Assembly (NCBI RefSeq): GCF_001040945.1
Contig: NZ_CP011930.1
Location: forward strand, 930,001 to 994,000
Source: Herbaspirillum seropedicae
Lineage (GTDB): Bacteria; Pseudomonadota; Gammaproteobacteria; Burkholderiales; Burkholderiaceae_D
Length of the DNA: 64,000 nucleotides
Direction: 5' to 3'
Below are positions 1 to 8,419 of this stretch, piece after piece. The position numbers and the translations under genes are program-made. The notes beneath the pieces are model-generated. The model ran no database searches, was not told the origin of the DNA, and was given only the letters and a program-made list of their open reading frames with translations. The number at the start of each line of letters is the position of its first letter. Position 1 is the stretch's first letter.

Positions 1-1669
1 CGCCCAGCACCGGCGGCAGCGAGCGCGGCACCTGCAATTGCAGCACCACGAAGAACTGCTGGGCCTGCAATTCGATGAGCGGGGCAACGTTGTCGATGAG
101 CTGGCGCATCTGCACCCGCTGGCGCGCCGGCTCGCGCTTCTTGACGAACTGGTGCACGCTGCGGATGACGTGGCCGGCGCGCTGGGCCTGGGCATGGATC
201 TTTTCCAGCGCCGGCTGCAGCGCCTTGGGATCGGCCTGGCCCTGCTGCATCAGGTTCAGCGCCCCGGTGGTATAGCTGGAGATGGCCGCCAGCGGCTGGT
301 TCAGCTCGTGCGCCAGGGTCGAGGCGATCTCGCCCATGCTGGCCAGGCGGGCGCTGGCCTGCAGCTTTTCTTCCTGGGTGCGGTTGAGGTCTTCGGCGCG
401 CTTGCGTTCGGAAATGTCGAGGATGGAGCCCATCCAGCCGGTCTGCTTGCCATCCTGGTCCACCAGCGGCGATTCGAAGATCAGGACCGGGAAGCGCTCA
501 CCGTCGCGGCGCTGGAAGATGGTCTCGAACTGCGGTGTGGCGCGACCGGCCAGGACATTGGAAAACCGTTCCTGGTATTCATCCATGGCTTCCGGCGCCC
601 AGTAGGGCATGGGCGGGATCTTGCCCACCAGTTCTTCGGCGGCAAAGCCGACCATCTTGCAGAAGGCCGGATTGACATAGGTGATGCGGCCCTCCAGGTC
701 GCGTGCGCGCATGCCGGTGACCAGCGAGTTTTCCATCGCCGCCCGGAACACCGCTTCGTTGAGCAAGGCCTTCTCGGCCTTGGTGCGGCGATTGATGTCG
801 CGCCACAAGGCCCACAGGCTCCACAACAGGCCCAGCGAGAGCACGATCACCGAGCCCACCAGCAGGTTGGGCAAGAGCTTGGGCGCGCTCTTGGTGCTAT
901 TGGTATGCAGCACCAGCGTGAGACCGGGCAATTCCAGTTCGCGCCGGTGGGTATAGACGTTCAGGCCGGGACCGCCCGAGGTGCGGCGCGCCACCACGTT
1001 GTCGTCGGTATCGGTGAGGGAGATTTCATTGTCCTGCGCAAACCACCACGGCACCATTTCATTGAGGATGCGCGCCACCGCATAGCTGGCCACGAGGCTG
1101 CCGACGTAGTGATTGTCATGGAACAGCGGCACGTGATAATCCATCAGCATGGGCTCGGCGATGCCCGGCGGCACGGCCGGGGGGCTGTAGAGCGGGCGGC
1201 GCATCTGGCGGGCGCGCTCGCCAGTCATCAGGGACGACTTGGAGAGGTCGGCGCGGGTGATGGGGAAATCATCGGTGGAGGCCACCGGGCGGCCTTCGGC
1301 ATTGAACCAGGTGACGCGATAGAACTCGCGGTTGTTGCGCAGCAGGGCGTTCAGGCGGCTGCGGAAATGCTCCTGGTGCAGGCGGCCATTGGTGATCTCG
1401 CGGCCGATGATGCGCATGCTCTCGTCGTCGCGGCTCAACTGGAAGCGGATCGCCTGTTCCACCCAGAGCGAATCGGCAATGAGCTGCTCCAGCCGTTCGC
1501 TGGCTTCCATCTGCTGCGCCTGGCGCGGCAGCCAGATCAGCGTGGCCAGGAACAGGCACACCAGCAGGAAGGGGATCAGCCAGCGCATGGTGGTCTTGCG
1601 GCCCGAGGCGCGCAGCTGCGAGGCGGCGCTGGGCTGGGGAGCGATCGGTGGCGGCGGGATGGATTTCAT
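1..1669 (-). CDS. PAS-domain sensor histidine kinase, C-terminus cut by window edge
   Basis: Read leftward from ATG at 1669, 556 codons are open to the window edge. A membrane helix near residues 25-45 (MRWLIPFLLVCLFLATLIW) is followed by an extracytoplasmic sensor region, a second helix (LLVGSVIVLSLGLLWSLWAL), a PAS domain (ITYVNPAFCKMVGF) and the HisKA dimerisation helix with the phospho-acceptor motif HELNQPLAAISSY near residue 455. That motif is typical of DctB/FixL-type kinases. The ATP-binding domain and any partner regulator lie off the left end. The gene is divergent from the TRAP transporter operon at 2152, so it probably senses that system's substrate; this is inferred from position only. 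Confidence 0.88.
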   Translation of the reverse strand, partial: MKSIPPPPIAPQPSAASQLRASGRKTTMRWLIPFLLVCLFLATLIWLPRQAQQMEASERLEQLIADSLWVEQAIRFQLSRDDESMRIIGREITNGRLHQEHFRSRLNALLRNNREFYRVTWFNAEGRPVASTDDFPITRADLSKSSLMTGERARQMRRPLYSPPAVPPGIAEPMLMDYHVPLFHDNHYVGSLVASYAVARILNEMVPWWFAQDNEISLTDTDDNVVARRTSGGPGLNVYTHRRELELPGLTLVLHTNSTKSAPKLLPNLLVGSVIVLSLGLLWSLWALWRDINRRTKAEKALLNEAVFRAAMENSLVTGMRARDLEGRITYVNPAFCKMVGFAAEELVGKIPPMPYWAPEAMDEYQERFSNVLAGRATPQFETIFQRRDGERFPVLIFESPLVDQDGKQTGWMGSILDISERKRAEDLNRTQEEKLQASARLASMGEIASTLAHELNQPLAAISSYTTGALNLMQQGQADPKALQPALEKIHAQAQRAGHVIRSVHQFVKKREPARQRVQMRQLIDNVAPLIELQAQQFFVVLQLQVPRSLPPVLG

Positions 1670-1752
1670 GACGCCGCCAGTGTAGCGGCCGTGCCGGGCT
1701 TGCGCCAGCATCCCGGTCGATGGGAATGCCAGCCCGTGAGACCTGGGGACAT

Positions 1753-1766
1753 TGTGGTTAACCACA
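1753..1766. promoter_or_regulatory. 14-bp perfect palindrome, candidate operator
   Basis: TGTGGTTAACCACA is a perfect dyad in the spacer between the divergent kinase gene and dctP. Its position suits a regulator site serving one or both genes. I do not recognise the binding protein. It is not a correctly spaced sigma-54 promoter: GG to GC is 12 nt apart, not 10. Confidence 0.3.
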
Positions 1767-1835
1767 CTTGCCCCGTTTTGGTGATGCTAGGCAAAATGCG
1801 CCGGCATTCGTGGACCGCGCCAGTTCCAATAATAA

Positions 1836-2109
1836 TTAGAACCCATTTCATAAATAGGCGTGAGATGCGTTCTGCCCAGAAAGGGCGCTGGCAAGGCGCG
1901 CGACGCGTCGTGTGGCGGTGCCACACGCAAGGAGCGCAACGCGGCCAGCGCCCTTTCTGGGCAGAACCCGGAGGGAGCGGCCCGTTTGGGCGAATTGCTG
2001 CGTTACGAATTTGGGTCAAGACGCCCAGTCTTGACCCAAATTCGCGCCTTGCACTTCATCCCAAACGGGACTCGCTCGCACTCACGCCTATTTATGAAAT
2101 GGGTTCTAA
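1836..2109. repeat. 274-bp nested inverted-repeat element (MITE-like)
   Basis: The ends are a perfect 29-bp inverted repeat (1836-1864 and 2081-2109, starting TTAGAACCCATTTC). Inside lie a second perfect 23-bp pair (1869-1891 with 1945-1967), a 17-bp hairpin (2006-2022 with 2028-2044), a 10-bp pair CCCGTTTGGG/CCCAAACGGG (1981-1990 with 2060-2069) and short palindromes near 1900-1925. No transposase is encoded. The TTA/TAA ends would fit a TA target duplication, as in Tc1/mariner-IS630-type MITEs. The element ends 42 bp before the dctP start, so it sits in that gene's leader. Confidence 0.75.
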
Positions 2110-2151
2110 GAAAATCCAATAAACGATTTACACCTCACTGGGGAGACAAGC

Positions 2152-3156
2152 ATGAAACTGAAGTCCATCCTGCTGGCCATGACGGCTGCAGCCATCGTCA
2201 GCACCAACGCCTTTGCGCAACAGCCCATCGTCATCAAGTTCAGCCACGTGGTGGCCAACGACACGCCCAAGGGCAAGGCTGCCGAACGTTTCAAGGAACT
2301 GGCCGAGAAGGCCACCAAGGGCCGCGTGAAGATCGAGGTCTATCCCAACAGCACCCTGTACAAGGACAAGGAAGAACTGGAAGCCCTGCAACTGGGCGCG
2401 GTGCAGATGCTGGCGCCCTCGCTGGCCAAGTTCGGCCCGCTGGGCGTGAAGGAATTCGAGGTCTTCGACCTGCCGTATATCTTCCCGACCAAGGAAGTGC
2501 TGTATCGCGTGACCGAAGGTCCGATCGGCAAGGATCTCTTCAAGAAGCTGGAGCCCAAGGGCATCACCGGCCTGGCATACTGGGATAACGGGTTCAAGGT
2601 GATGTCGGCCAACAAGCCGCTGCACCACCCGGCCGATTTCCGTGGCCTGAAGATGCGCATCCAGTCTTCCAAGGTGCTCGACGCACAGATGCGCGCACTG
2701 GGCGCCAACCCGCAGGTGCTGGCCTTCTCCGAGGTCTACCAGGCCTTGCAGACCGGCGTGGTCGATGGCACCGAGAACCCGCCTTCGAACCTCTATACCC
2801 AGAAGATGCATGAAGTGCAGAAGCACGTCACCGTCTCCAACCACGGTTACCTGGGCTATGCCGTCATCGTCAACAAGAAGTTCTGGGATGGCTTGCCCTC
2901 TGACATCCGCACCCAGCTCGAAGGCGCGATGAAGGACGCCACCAAGTACGCCAACGCCATCGCCCAGCAAGAGAACGATGCTGCGCTGGCCGCCGTCGAG
3001 AAGACCGGCAAGACCACCGTCTACCGCCTCACCGACGCCGAAAAGGCTGAATGGCGCAAGGCGCTGCTGCCGGTACAACAGCAGATGGCCAGCCGCATCG
3101 GCAAGGACCTCATCGACGCGGTCAACAAGGAATCGGCAGCGCTGGGCCAGAAGTAA
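2152..3156 (+). CDS. dctP: TRAP transporter substrate-binding protein DctP
   Basis: 334 aa. A Sec signal peptide of about 23 residues ends NAFA|QQ, and the mature part starts IVIKFSHVVANDTPKG. The family segments are present: a substrate-carboxylate Arg region (GLKMRIQSSKVLDAQM) and the hinge FSEVYQALQTGVVDGTEN. It is the periplasmic receptor that delivers an organic acid, usually a C4-dicarboxylate, to the DctQM membrane subunits. ATG at 2152 follows GGGGAGACAAGC, a good ribosome site. It is first in a dctP-dctQ-dctM operon. Ligand identity cannot be read from sequence. Confidence 0.95.
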   Translation: MKLKSILLAMTAAAIVSTNAFAQQPIVIKFSHVVANDTPKGKAAERFKELAEKATKGRVKIEVYPNSTLYKDKEELEALQLGAVQMLAPSLAKFGPLGVKEFEVFDLPYIFPTKEVLYRVTEGPIGKDLFKKLEPKGITGLAYWDNGFKVMSANKPLHHPADFRGLKMRIQSSKVLDAQMRALGANPQVLAFSEVYQALQTGVVDGTENPPSNLYTQKMHEVQKHVTVSNHGYLGYAVIVNKKFWDGLPSDIRTQLEGAMKDATKYANAIAQQENDAALAAVEKTGKTTVYRLTDAEKAEWRKALLPVQQQMASRIGKDLIDAVNKESAALGQK

Positions 3157-3278
3157 GCACGGCCACGCTGCCCCGGGCGCGCGCGCCTGCGCGAGCGCAC
3201 AAGAACCAATAACAATCCAAACAACCTGAGCCACTGGCCGGTCCCGATGGGGCCGGCCTGCTGGCGCAAGGAGACATC

Positions 3279-3839
3279 ATGAAGTTACTCGACCATCTGG
3301 AAGAGTGGCTGATCGCGTTCCTCATGGCCGCGGCCACCTTCATCATCTTCGTCGCGGTGGTCCACCGCTACGCCTCCGGCCTGGATATCCCCTGGCTGCA
3401 AGACCAGCTCATCCAGATCAACATGAGCTGGGCGCAGGAGCTGTGCATCTTCATGTTCGTGTGGATGGCCAAGTTCGGCGCCGCCTATGGCGTGCGCACC
3501 GGCATCCACGTGGGCGTCGATGTGCTGATCAACCGTCTGAACACCCCCTGGCGCAACAAGTTCGTGCTCTTTGGCCTGTTTGCCGGCGCGCTCTTCACCG
3601 GCATCGTCGGCACCTTCGGCGCCGAGTTCGTCTATGACATCGCCCAGCACGACAGCACCTCCGAGGTCATGGAAGTGCCGATGTGGATCGTCTACCTGGC
3701 CGTGCCGCTGGGGTCTTACCTGATGTGCTTCCGTTTCCTCCAGGTCGCGTGGAATTTCCACAGGACCGGCGAATTGCCCAAGCATGACCATGCCCACGTG
3801 GAAGGTCTGGACGAAGAAACCAGCGGAGGTAAAGCATGA
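3279..3839 (+). CDS. dctQ: TRAP transporter small membrane subunit DctQ
   Basis: 186 aa with four predicted membrane helices, including WLIAFLMAAATFIIFVAVV, ELCIFMFVWMAKFGAAYGV, FVLFGLFAGALFTGIVGTF and WIVYLAVPLGSYLMCFRF. This matches the size and layout of DctQ/YiaM subunits, which pair with DctM to form the sodium-driven permease. A good ribosome site (AAGGAGACATC) precedes ATG 3279. A 122-bp gap separates it from dctP, and it overlaps dctM by 4 bp (ATGA), so the two are translationally coupled. Confidence 0.93.
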   Translation: MKLLDHLEEWLIAFLMAAATFIIFVAVVHRYASGLDIPWLQDQLIQINMSWAQELCIFMFVWMAKFGAAYGVRTGIHVGVDVLINRLNTPWRNKFVLFGLFAGALFTGIVGTFGAEFVYDIAQHDSTSEVMEVPMWIVYLAVPLGSYLMCFRFLQVAWNFHRTGELPKHDHAHVEGLDEETSGGKA

Positions 3840-5116
3840 ATGCACTGATCATTTTCGTCTTGCTGTTCGCCCTGATGCTGACCGGGATGCCCATCTCGAT
3901 CTCGCTGGGCCTGACGGTACTGACTTTCCTCTTCACCATGACCGAGGTGCCCATCCAGTCGGTGGCGCTGAAGCTGTTCACGGGTATCGAGAAGTTCGAG
4001 ATCATGGCGATCCCGTTCTTCATCCTGGCCGGCAACTTCCTCACCCACGGCGGCGTGGCGCGGCGCATGATCAACTTCGCCACGTCCATGGTCGGCCACT
4101 GGCATGGCGGCCTGGCGCTGGCTGGCGTGCTGGCCTGTGCGCTGTTCGCCGCAGTGTCGGGCTCGTCGCCGGCAACCGTGGTGGCGATCGGCTCCATCAT
4201 CCTGCCGGCCATGGTCAAGCAGGGCTTCCCCAACCGCTTCGGCGCGGGCGTGATCACCACCTCCGGCGCACTGGGCATCCTGATCCCGCCGTCCATCGTG
4301 ATGGTGATGTATTCGGTCTCCACCAATACCTCGGTGGGCAAGCTGTTCATGGCGGGCGTGGTGCCGGGCCTGTTGCTGGCTTTCCTGCTGGGCGTGACGA
4401 CCTGGTTCCTGGCGCGCAAGAACAATTACCCGCGCCTGAAGAAGGCCACCTGGGCCGAGCGCGCTGCAGCCTTCCGCAAGAGCGGCTGGGGCCTGTTCCT
4501 GATCGTCATCGTCATGGGCGGCATCTACACGGGCGTCTTCACGCCGACCGAAGCAGCGGCCATGGCGGCGGTGTATGCCTTCTTCATCGCCGTCTTCGTC
4601 TACAAGGACCTGACGTTGAAGCAAGTGCCCAAGGTCTTGCTGGACTCGGCTTCGATGTCGGCCATGCTGCTCTACATCATCACCAATGCGGTGCTGTTCT
4701 CCTTCCTGGTGACCAGTGAAAACATCCCGCAGGCGATGGCGGCATGGATCACCGATTCGGGCCTGGGACCGATCACCTTCCTGCTGGTGGTCAACATCCT
4801 GCTGCTGCTGGCCGGCAATGTCATGGAGCCTTCGTCGATCGTGCTGATCCTGGCGCCGATCCTGTTCCCGGTGGCCATGAAGCTGGGCATCGATCCGGTG
4901 CACTTCGGCATCCTCATCGTGGTCAACATGGAAGTGGGCATGTGCCATCCGCCGGTGGGCCTGAACCTGTATGTGGCCTCGGGCATCACCAAGATGGGCA
5001 TCACCGAGCTGACCATTGCGGTCATGCCGTGGCTGTTGACCATGCTCGGTTTCCTGGCCCTGGTGACCTACTGGCCGGCCCTGTCGCTGTGGCTGCCTAA
5101 CCTGATCTATAACTGA
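3836..5116 (+). CDS. dctM: TRAP transporter large permease subunit DctM
   Basis: 426 aa, the usual length for DctM, hydrophobic throughout with about a dozen membrane segments. It has family motifs such as GSSPATVVAIGSIILPAMVKQG and GALGILIPPSIVMVMY, and the cation/substrate region near the C-terminus (VVNMEVGMCHPPVGLNLYV). It forms the ion-driven translocation channel of the TRAP system. It starts within the last codon of dctQ (ATGA) and is the last gene of the operon. A 13-bp perfect hairpin follows at 5131. Confidence 0.95.
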   Translation: MNALIIFVLLFALMLTGMPISISLGLTVLTFLFTMTEVPIQSVALKLFTGIEKFEIMAIPFFILAGNFLTHGGVARRMINFATSMVGHWHGGLALAGVLACALFAAVSGSSPATVVAIGSIILPAMVKQGFPNRFGAGVITTSGALGILIPPSIVMVMYSVSTNTSVGKLFMAGVVPGLLLAFLLGVTTWFLARKNNYPRLKKATWAERAAAFRKSGWGLFLIVIVMGGIYTGVFTPTEAAAMAAVYAFFIAVFVYKDLTLKQVPKVLLDSASMSAMLLYIITNAVLFSFLVTSENIPQAMAAWITDSGLGPITFLLVVNILLLLAGNVMEPSSIVLILAPILFPVAMKLGIDPVHFGILIVVNMEVGMCHPPVGLNLYVASGITKMGITELTIAVMPWLLTMLGFLALVTYWPALSLWLPNLIYN

Positions 5117-5130
5117 TCGGTGGGAAATGG

Positions 5131-5171
5131 GCCGACCCCGCGCCGACCTCGCGCAGCAGCGCGGGGTCGGC
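5131..5171 (+). terminator. GC-rich hairpin after dctM
   Basis: A perfect 13-bp stem GCCGACCCCGCGC/GCGCGGGGTCGGC lies 15 bp after the dctM stop. No U-run follows (TTCATCAG), so it may protect the transcript 3' end or act as a weak terminator. Confidence 0.5.
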
Positions 5172-5230
5172 TTCATCAGATGTCTGTTGAGTTGCTGAAA
5201 AGCATGTTGTTTTTGCCCTGAAAAAGTGCT

Positions 5231-5538
5231 TTGAAAGCGCGCAGAGTGCTGCTAAAGTGCGGGCTTCGCTGAAACGGCAAACGGTCATTGCCGACCCAGC
5301 AATCGAATAGAGCAGTCTTGTTTTTGGTTCATTGTTGTTGATGTACGCGCCTGGCCGGCGACCCTTCCGAATCATCGGAACGGCGCACCCGGGCGGCACC
5401 GGATACAAAGCGGGTGGTGCATAACAAACGGTATCGATACCGGGAAACTGAGGAGACGTGCATTCGATTGAAGCCGTTCAAACGGCCGGGAATGCATCAG
5501 GAGTATTTTGAAGGCGCATCTGCGGATGCGCCTTTTTT
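5231..5538 (+). ncRNA. Candidate short transcript (sRNA or small-protein mRNA)
   Basis: The 500-bp gap between dctM and the VOC gene holds a plausible sigma-70 promoter (TTGAAA at 5231, 16 bp, TAAAGT at 5253) and, 250 bp on, a strong rho-independent terminator in the same direction. No long gene lies between. A 17-codon ORF (GTG 5458 to TGA 5511) is preceded by CTGAGGAGAC, and its stop touches the terminator stem. Either a small RNA of about 270 nt or a tiny-protein mRNA would fit. I recognise no known RNA family. Confidence 0.3.
5511..5538 (+). terminator. Rho-independent terminator
   Basis: Stem AAGGCGCATC/GATGCGCCTT with a TGCG loop runs directly into six T residues on the + strand. No annotated + strand gene ends nearby, which implies an unannotated transcript upstream. 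Confidence 0.85.
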
Positions 5539-5616
5539 CTTTGTGCCGCGCGGTCTTGGTTGCGCTTGTAAATCGTTTATACGGTTTATATGTTTTTTGC
5601 GCGCTGCCTCAATCCG

Positions 5617-6267
5617 TCAGCCCACCACACGCTCCCCGTGCGGTGTGGACACCACGGCACGCAGGCTGGCCTGCTTTCCTTCCTTCAAGACAATGCGCGC
5701 ATCGGCCAGCCCGATGGCCTGCCAAGCGGCTTGCAGTTGCTGGGCAGCGGGATGTTCCAGGAGCAGTTGCTGCAAGCGGCAGCCACGGTCGGGCAGGGCA
5801 GTGGCCGGGTGCGGCTGGCTGAGCCACTGGATCAGGGAGGGCATCACGCCGTCGCAGGCCAGCGCACCATCGGCGGCAATGGTGATGAGCCAGTCCAGCG
5901 CACCCCGGCTCATGGGTTCGATCATCCCCGGTGAAATGGGGCTGGCCGCCACCGCAGCCGCGATATCGCTGGTGCGCGCCACCCAGTGCGCCAGGCGCGG
6001 GACGGCAGCCTTGGTCAGTTGATCCATGCCGAACCAGCGTGGCCGCCCTGGCGCATCGGCGTTGGGATCGATGGTGATGACTTCCAGATAGAAGCCTTCG
6101 CCCAGCGACAGCAGCGCATTGTGCGTACCCAGCCGCACGTGCTGGCCACCGATGCGCGGGGCCATGGAAACGCCCAGGCACTGCTCGACCCAGGCCATGC
6201 CGGATTTGAGTGTGGGGGCGGTGATGACCAGGTGGTCGGGGGCGGTGTGCAAGCCGATGGTGCTCAT
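5617..6267 (-). CDS. VOC-superfamily (glyoxalase-like) protein
   Basis: 216 aa. The N-terminus HLVITAPTLKSGMAWVEQCLGV and the segment GGQHVRLGTHNALLSLGEGFYLEVITIDP match the glyoxalase-like PF13468-type fold, in which a long single-chain domain binds small ligands or acts on them with a metal. Substrate is unknown. The ATG at 6267 follows CTGGAGACCGC, a good ribosome site. A longer reading in another frame is a shadow. It stands alone, divergent from ogt. Confidence 0.8.
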   Translation of the reverse strand: MSTIGLHTAPDHLVITAPTLKSGMAWVEQCLGVSMAPRIGGQHVRLGTHNALLSLGEGFYLEVITIDPNADAPGRPRWFGMDQLTKAAVPRLAHWVARTSDIAAAVAASPISPGMIEPMSRGALDWLITIAADGALACDGVMPSLIQWLSQPHPATALPDRGCRLQQLLLEHPAAQQLQAAWQAIGLADARIVLKEGKQASLRAVVSTPHGERVVG

Positions 6268-6372
6268 GCGGTCTCCAGGAAGTTTTGCCCGATGGTATCA
6301 AGCCTGCACATGAATTGCTTACAATAGGGCCCCAGGCCCGTGCCGCGTTTGCCCTGTTTGCTCCGCCTTCCG

Positions 6373-6876
6373 ATGACCCAAGCTGACTCCCCGTTGACCG
6401 CCCTGTTCTCCGCCGTGGTGCATACGCCCTTCGGCGGCATGGGCGTGCGCACCGAGGCCGGCGCCCTGGTCGAGATGGTCTACCTGCCGCCGCACTACGC
6501 CGAGAAGGACGCCACCGACGCCGTGGCTGCGCAGGCCGTACAGCAGATCACGCACTATCTGGCTGACCCCGCCTACCGTTTCGACCTGCCGCGGCTGAGC
6601 GTCGGCAGCGCCTTCCAGCAGCGGGTCTGGCAAGCCATCATGGCCATTCCCTGTGGCCAGGTACTGACCTATGGCCAGGTCGCCAAACGCATCCAGTCCG
6701 CACCGCGCGCGGTCGGCCAGGCCTGCGGGGCCAACTGGTACCCACTGGTCATTCCCTGTCATCGGGTGACCGCTGCCGGTGGGCTGGGCGGCTTTTCGCA
6801 TCACGACGCCGAGGATGGCTTCCACCTGGAGGTCAAGCGCTGGCTGCTGCGCCATGAAGGCGTGGCCGGATACTGA
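6373..6876 (+). CDS. ogt: Methylated-DNA--protein-cysteine methyltransferase
   Basis: 167 aa from ATG 6373; an in-frame GTG at 6340 would add 11 residues of low quality. The active-site motif IPCHRV is at residues 127-132, with the methyl-accepting Cys at 129. Before it are the DNA-binding helix (FQQRVWQAIMAIPCGQVLTYGQVA) and the asparagine-hinge region. It repairs O6-alkylguanine and O4-alkylthymine by one-time transfer of the alkyl group to its own cysteine. xerD follows 9 bp downstream, so the two are probably co-transcribed. Confidence 0.93.
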   Translation: MTQADSPLTALFSAVVHTPFGGMGVRTEAGALVEMVYLPPHYAEKDATDAVAAQAVQQITHYLADPAYRFDLPRLSVGSAFQQRVWQAIMAIPCGQVLTYGQVAKRIQSAPRAVGQACGANWYPLVIPCHRVTAAGGLGGFSHHDAEDGFHLEVKRWLLRHEGVAGY

Positions 6877-6885
6877 CGCATACGC

Positions 6886-7809
6886 ATGGGACGCACCACA
6901 CCAAAGATCGAGGCTCCGGCCGTGAGCCGTGAAGCCATCGACGAATTCTGCGACAGCCTGTGGCTGGAAGATGGCTTGTCCAAGAACACGCTGGAGGCCT
7001 ACCGGCGCGACATGACCCTGTATGCCCACTGGCTCTACCAGGAGCGCGCCAAGGCCCTGTACGAGACGCAGGCCGAGGACCTCAACGCCTACTTTGCGGC
7101 GCGCCACGATCAGACCAAGCCCAGCTCTTCCAACCGCCGCCTGGCGGTGTTGAAACGGTTCTTCCAGCTGGCGCTGCGCCAGCATCACGTGGCCGCCGAT
7201 CCCTGCCTGAAGCTGCGCTCGGCACGCCAGCCGCAGCGTTTTCCCAAGACCCTCTCGGAAGGCCAGGTCGAGGCCTTGCTGGCCGCGCCGGATGTGTCCA
7301 CCCCGCTGGGATTGCGCGACCGCGCCATGATCGAGCTGATGTACGCCAGCGGGCTGCGGGTCTCGGAACTGGTGTTGTTGAAGAGTATCGAGGTGGGCAT
7401 GAACGAGGGCGTCCTGCGCGTGACCGGCAAGGGCAGCAAGACCCGCCTGGTGCCGTTTGGCGAGGAAGCCGGCAGCTGGCTCATGCGCTACCTGGCCGAG
7501 GCGAGGGCGCAGATCCTGCAGGGGCAGGTCGACGATGCCTTGTTCGTGACCGCCCGCGGTGGCCCGATGACGCGCCAGATGTTCTGGACCCTGATCAAGA
7601 AATATGCGCTGCAGGCGGGCGTGACGGCGCGCCTGTCGCCGCATACCTTGCGCCACGCCTTTGCCACCCACCTGCTCAACCATGGGGCCGACCTGCGCGT
7701 GGTGCAGCTGCTGCTGGGTCATGCCGACATCTCCACCACCCAGATCTATACCCACGTCGCCCGTGAGCGCCTCAAGCAACTGCATGCCGCACATCACCCC
7801 CGCGGCTGA
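6886..7809 (+). CDS. xerD: Tyrosine recombinase XerD
   Basis: 307 aa with an N-terminal SAM-like core-binding domain (about 13-105) and a C-terminal catalytic domain. All catalytic residues are visible: R158 (SGLRVSE), K182, H253 and R256 (HTLRHAF), H279 (LGHADIS) and Y288 (QIYTHV). With XerC it resolves chromosome dimers at dif near the terminus, under FtsK control. XerD rather than XerC is favoured by overall similarity to XerD and the STTQIYTHV motif. Its closest neighbour is ogt, 9 bp upstream. Confidence 0.93.
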   Translation: MGRTTPKIEAPAVSREAIDEFCDSLWLEDGLSKNTLEAYRRDMTLYAHWLYQERAKALYETQAEDLNAYFAARHDQTKPSSSNRRLAVLKRFFQLALRQHHVAADPCLKLRSARQPQRFPKTLSEGQVEALLAAPDVSTPLGLRDRAMIELMYASGLRVSELVLLKSIEVGMNEGVLRVTGKGSKTRLVPFGEEAGSWLMRYLAEARAQILQGQVDDALFVTARGGPMTRQMFWTLIKKYALQAGVTARLSPHTLRHAFATHLLNHGADLRVVQLLLGHADISTTQIYTHVARERLKQLHAAHHPRG

Positions 7810-7887
7810 TCTTTGCGGCATAATGTGCGCCCATGACGGCCCGGCCCGGCCTGTGTGGCCGGTCAGCCGCCGTCAGGAAGAATACCG

Positions 7888-8388
7888 ATGAGCGCCAAGA
7901 AAGAACACATCTCCGAAACCCCGGCCACGCAATTCCTGCGCAAGCAGGGCGTGGCATTCACCGAACATCCTTACGACTACGAGGAGCACGGCGGCACCTC
8001 GGTGTCCTCGCGCGAGCTGGGCGTGGACGAGCATGCGGTCATCAAGACCCTGGTGATGCAGGACGAGGCCGCCAAGCCGCTCCTGGTGCTCATGCACGGC
8101 GATTGCAAGGTGTCGACCAAGAACCTGGCGCGCCAGATCGGCTGCAAGTCGGTCGAGCCCTGCAAGCCCGAGGTGGCCAACCGCCACTCGGGTTTCCTGA
8201 TCGGCGGCACGTCGCCCTTCGGCACCCGCAAGGCCATGCCGGTCTATGTCGAGTCCAGCATCCTGGAACTCGGCAAGATCTATATCAATGGCGGGCGGCG
8301 CGGCTTCCTGGTCGGCATCGACCCGGCCGTGATCCTCAAGGTGCTGCCGGCCAAGCCGGTCCAGTGCGCCCTGGCCGACCCGGCCTGA
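7888..8388 (+). CDS. ybaK: YbaK-type aminoacyl-tRNA deacylase
   Basis: 166 aa from ATG 7888, preceded by AGGAAGA; an in-frame start 33 nt earlier lacks a ribosome site. It is a single YbaK/EbsC domain with the usual elements: [10 protein letters not shown], the Lys-containing [32 protein letters not shown] and the [16 protein letters not shown] loop ([19 protein letters not shown]). The family hydrolyses Cys-tRNA(Pro) made by error-prone ProRS. It lies between xerD and plsY, all in the same direction with short gaps. Confidence 0.92.
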   Translation: MSAKKEHISETPATQFLRKQGVAFTEHPYDYEEHGGTSVSSRELGVDEHAVIKTLVMQDEAAKPLLVLMHGDCKVSTKNLARQIGCKSVEPCKPEVANRHSGFLIGGTSPFGTRKAMPVYVESSILELGKIYINGGRRGFLVGIDPAVILKVLPAKPVQCALADPA

Positions 8389-8419
8389 CCAGAACCCCGA
8401 GACAAGAAAGAACGCATTC

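Noticed and set aside
1753..1800. Sigma-54 promoter for dctP
   Set aside because: GG and GC doublets near here are 9 or 12 nt apart, not 10.
38..2122. 694-codon open frame on the + strand
   Set aside because: It is antisense to the histidine kinase, whose minus-strand frame has membrane, PAS and HisKA motifs; its repetitive His/Gln/Ala/Gly composition marks a shadow.
3716..5176. 486-codon minus-strand frame over dctM
   Set aside because: His/Asp/Arg-rich shadow of a clear membrane permease.
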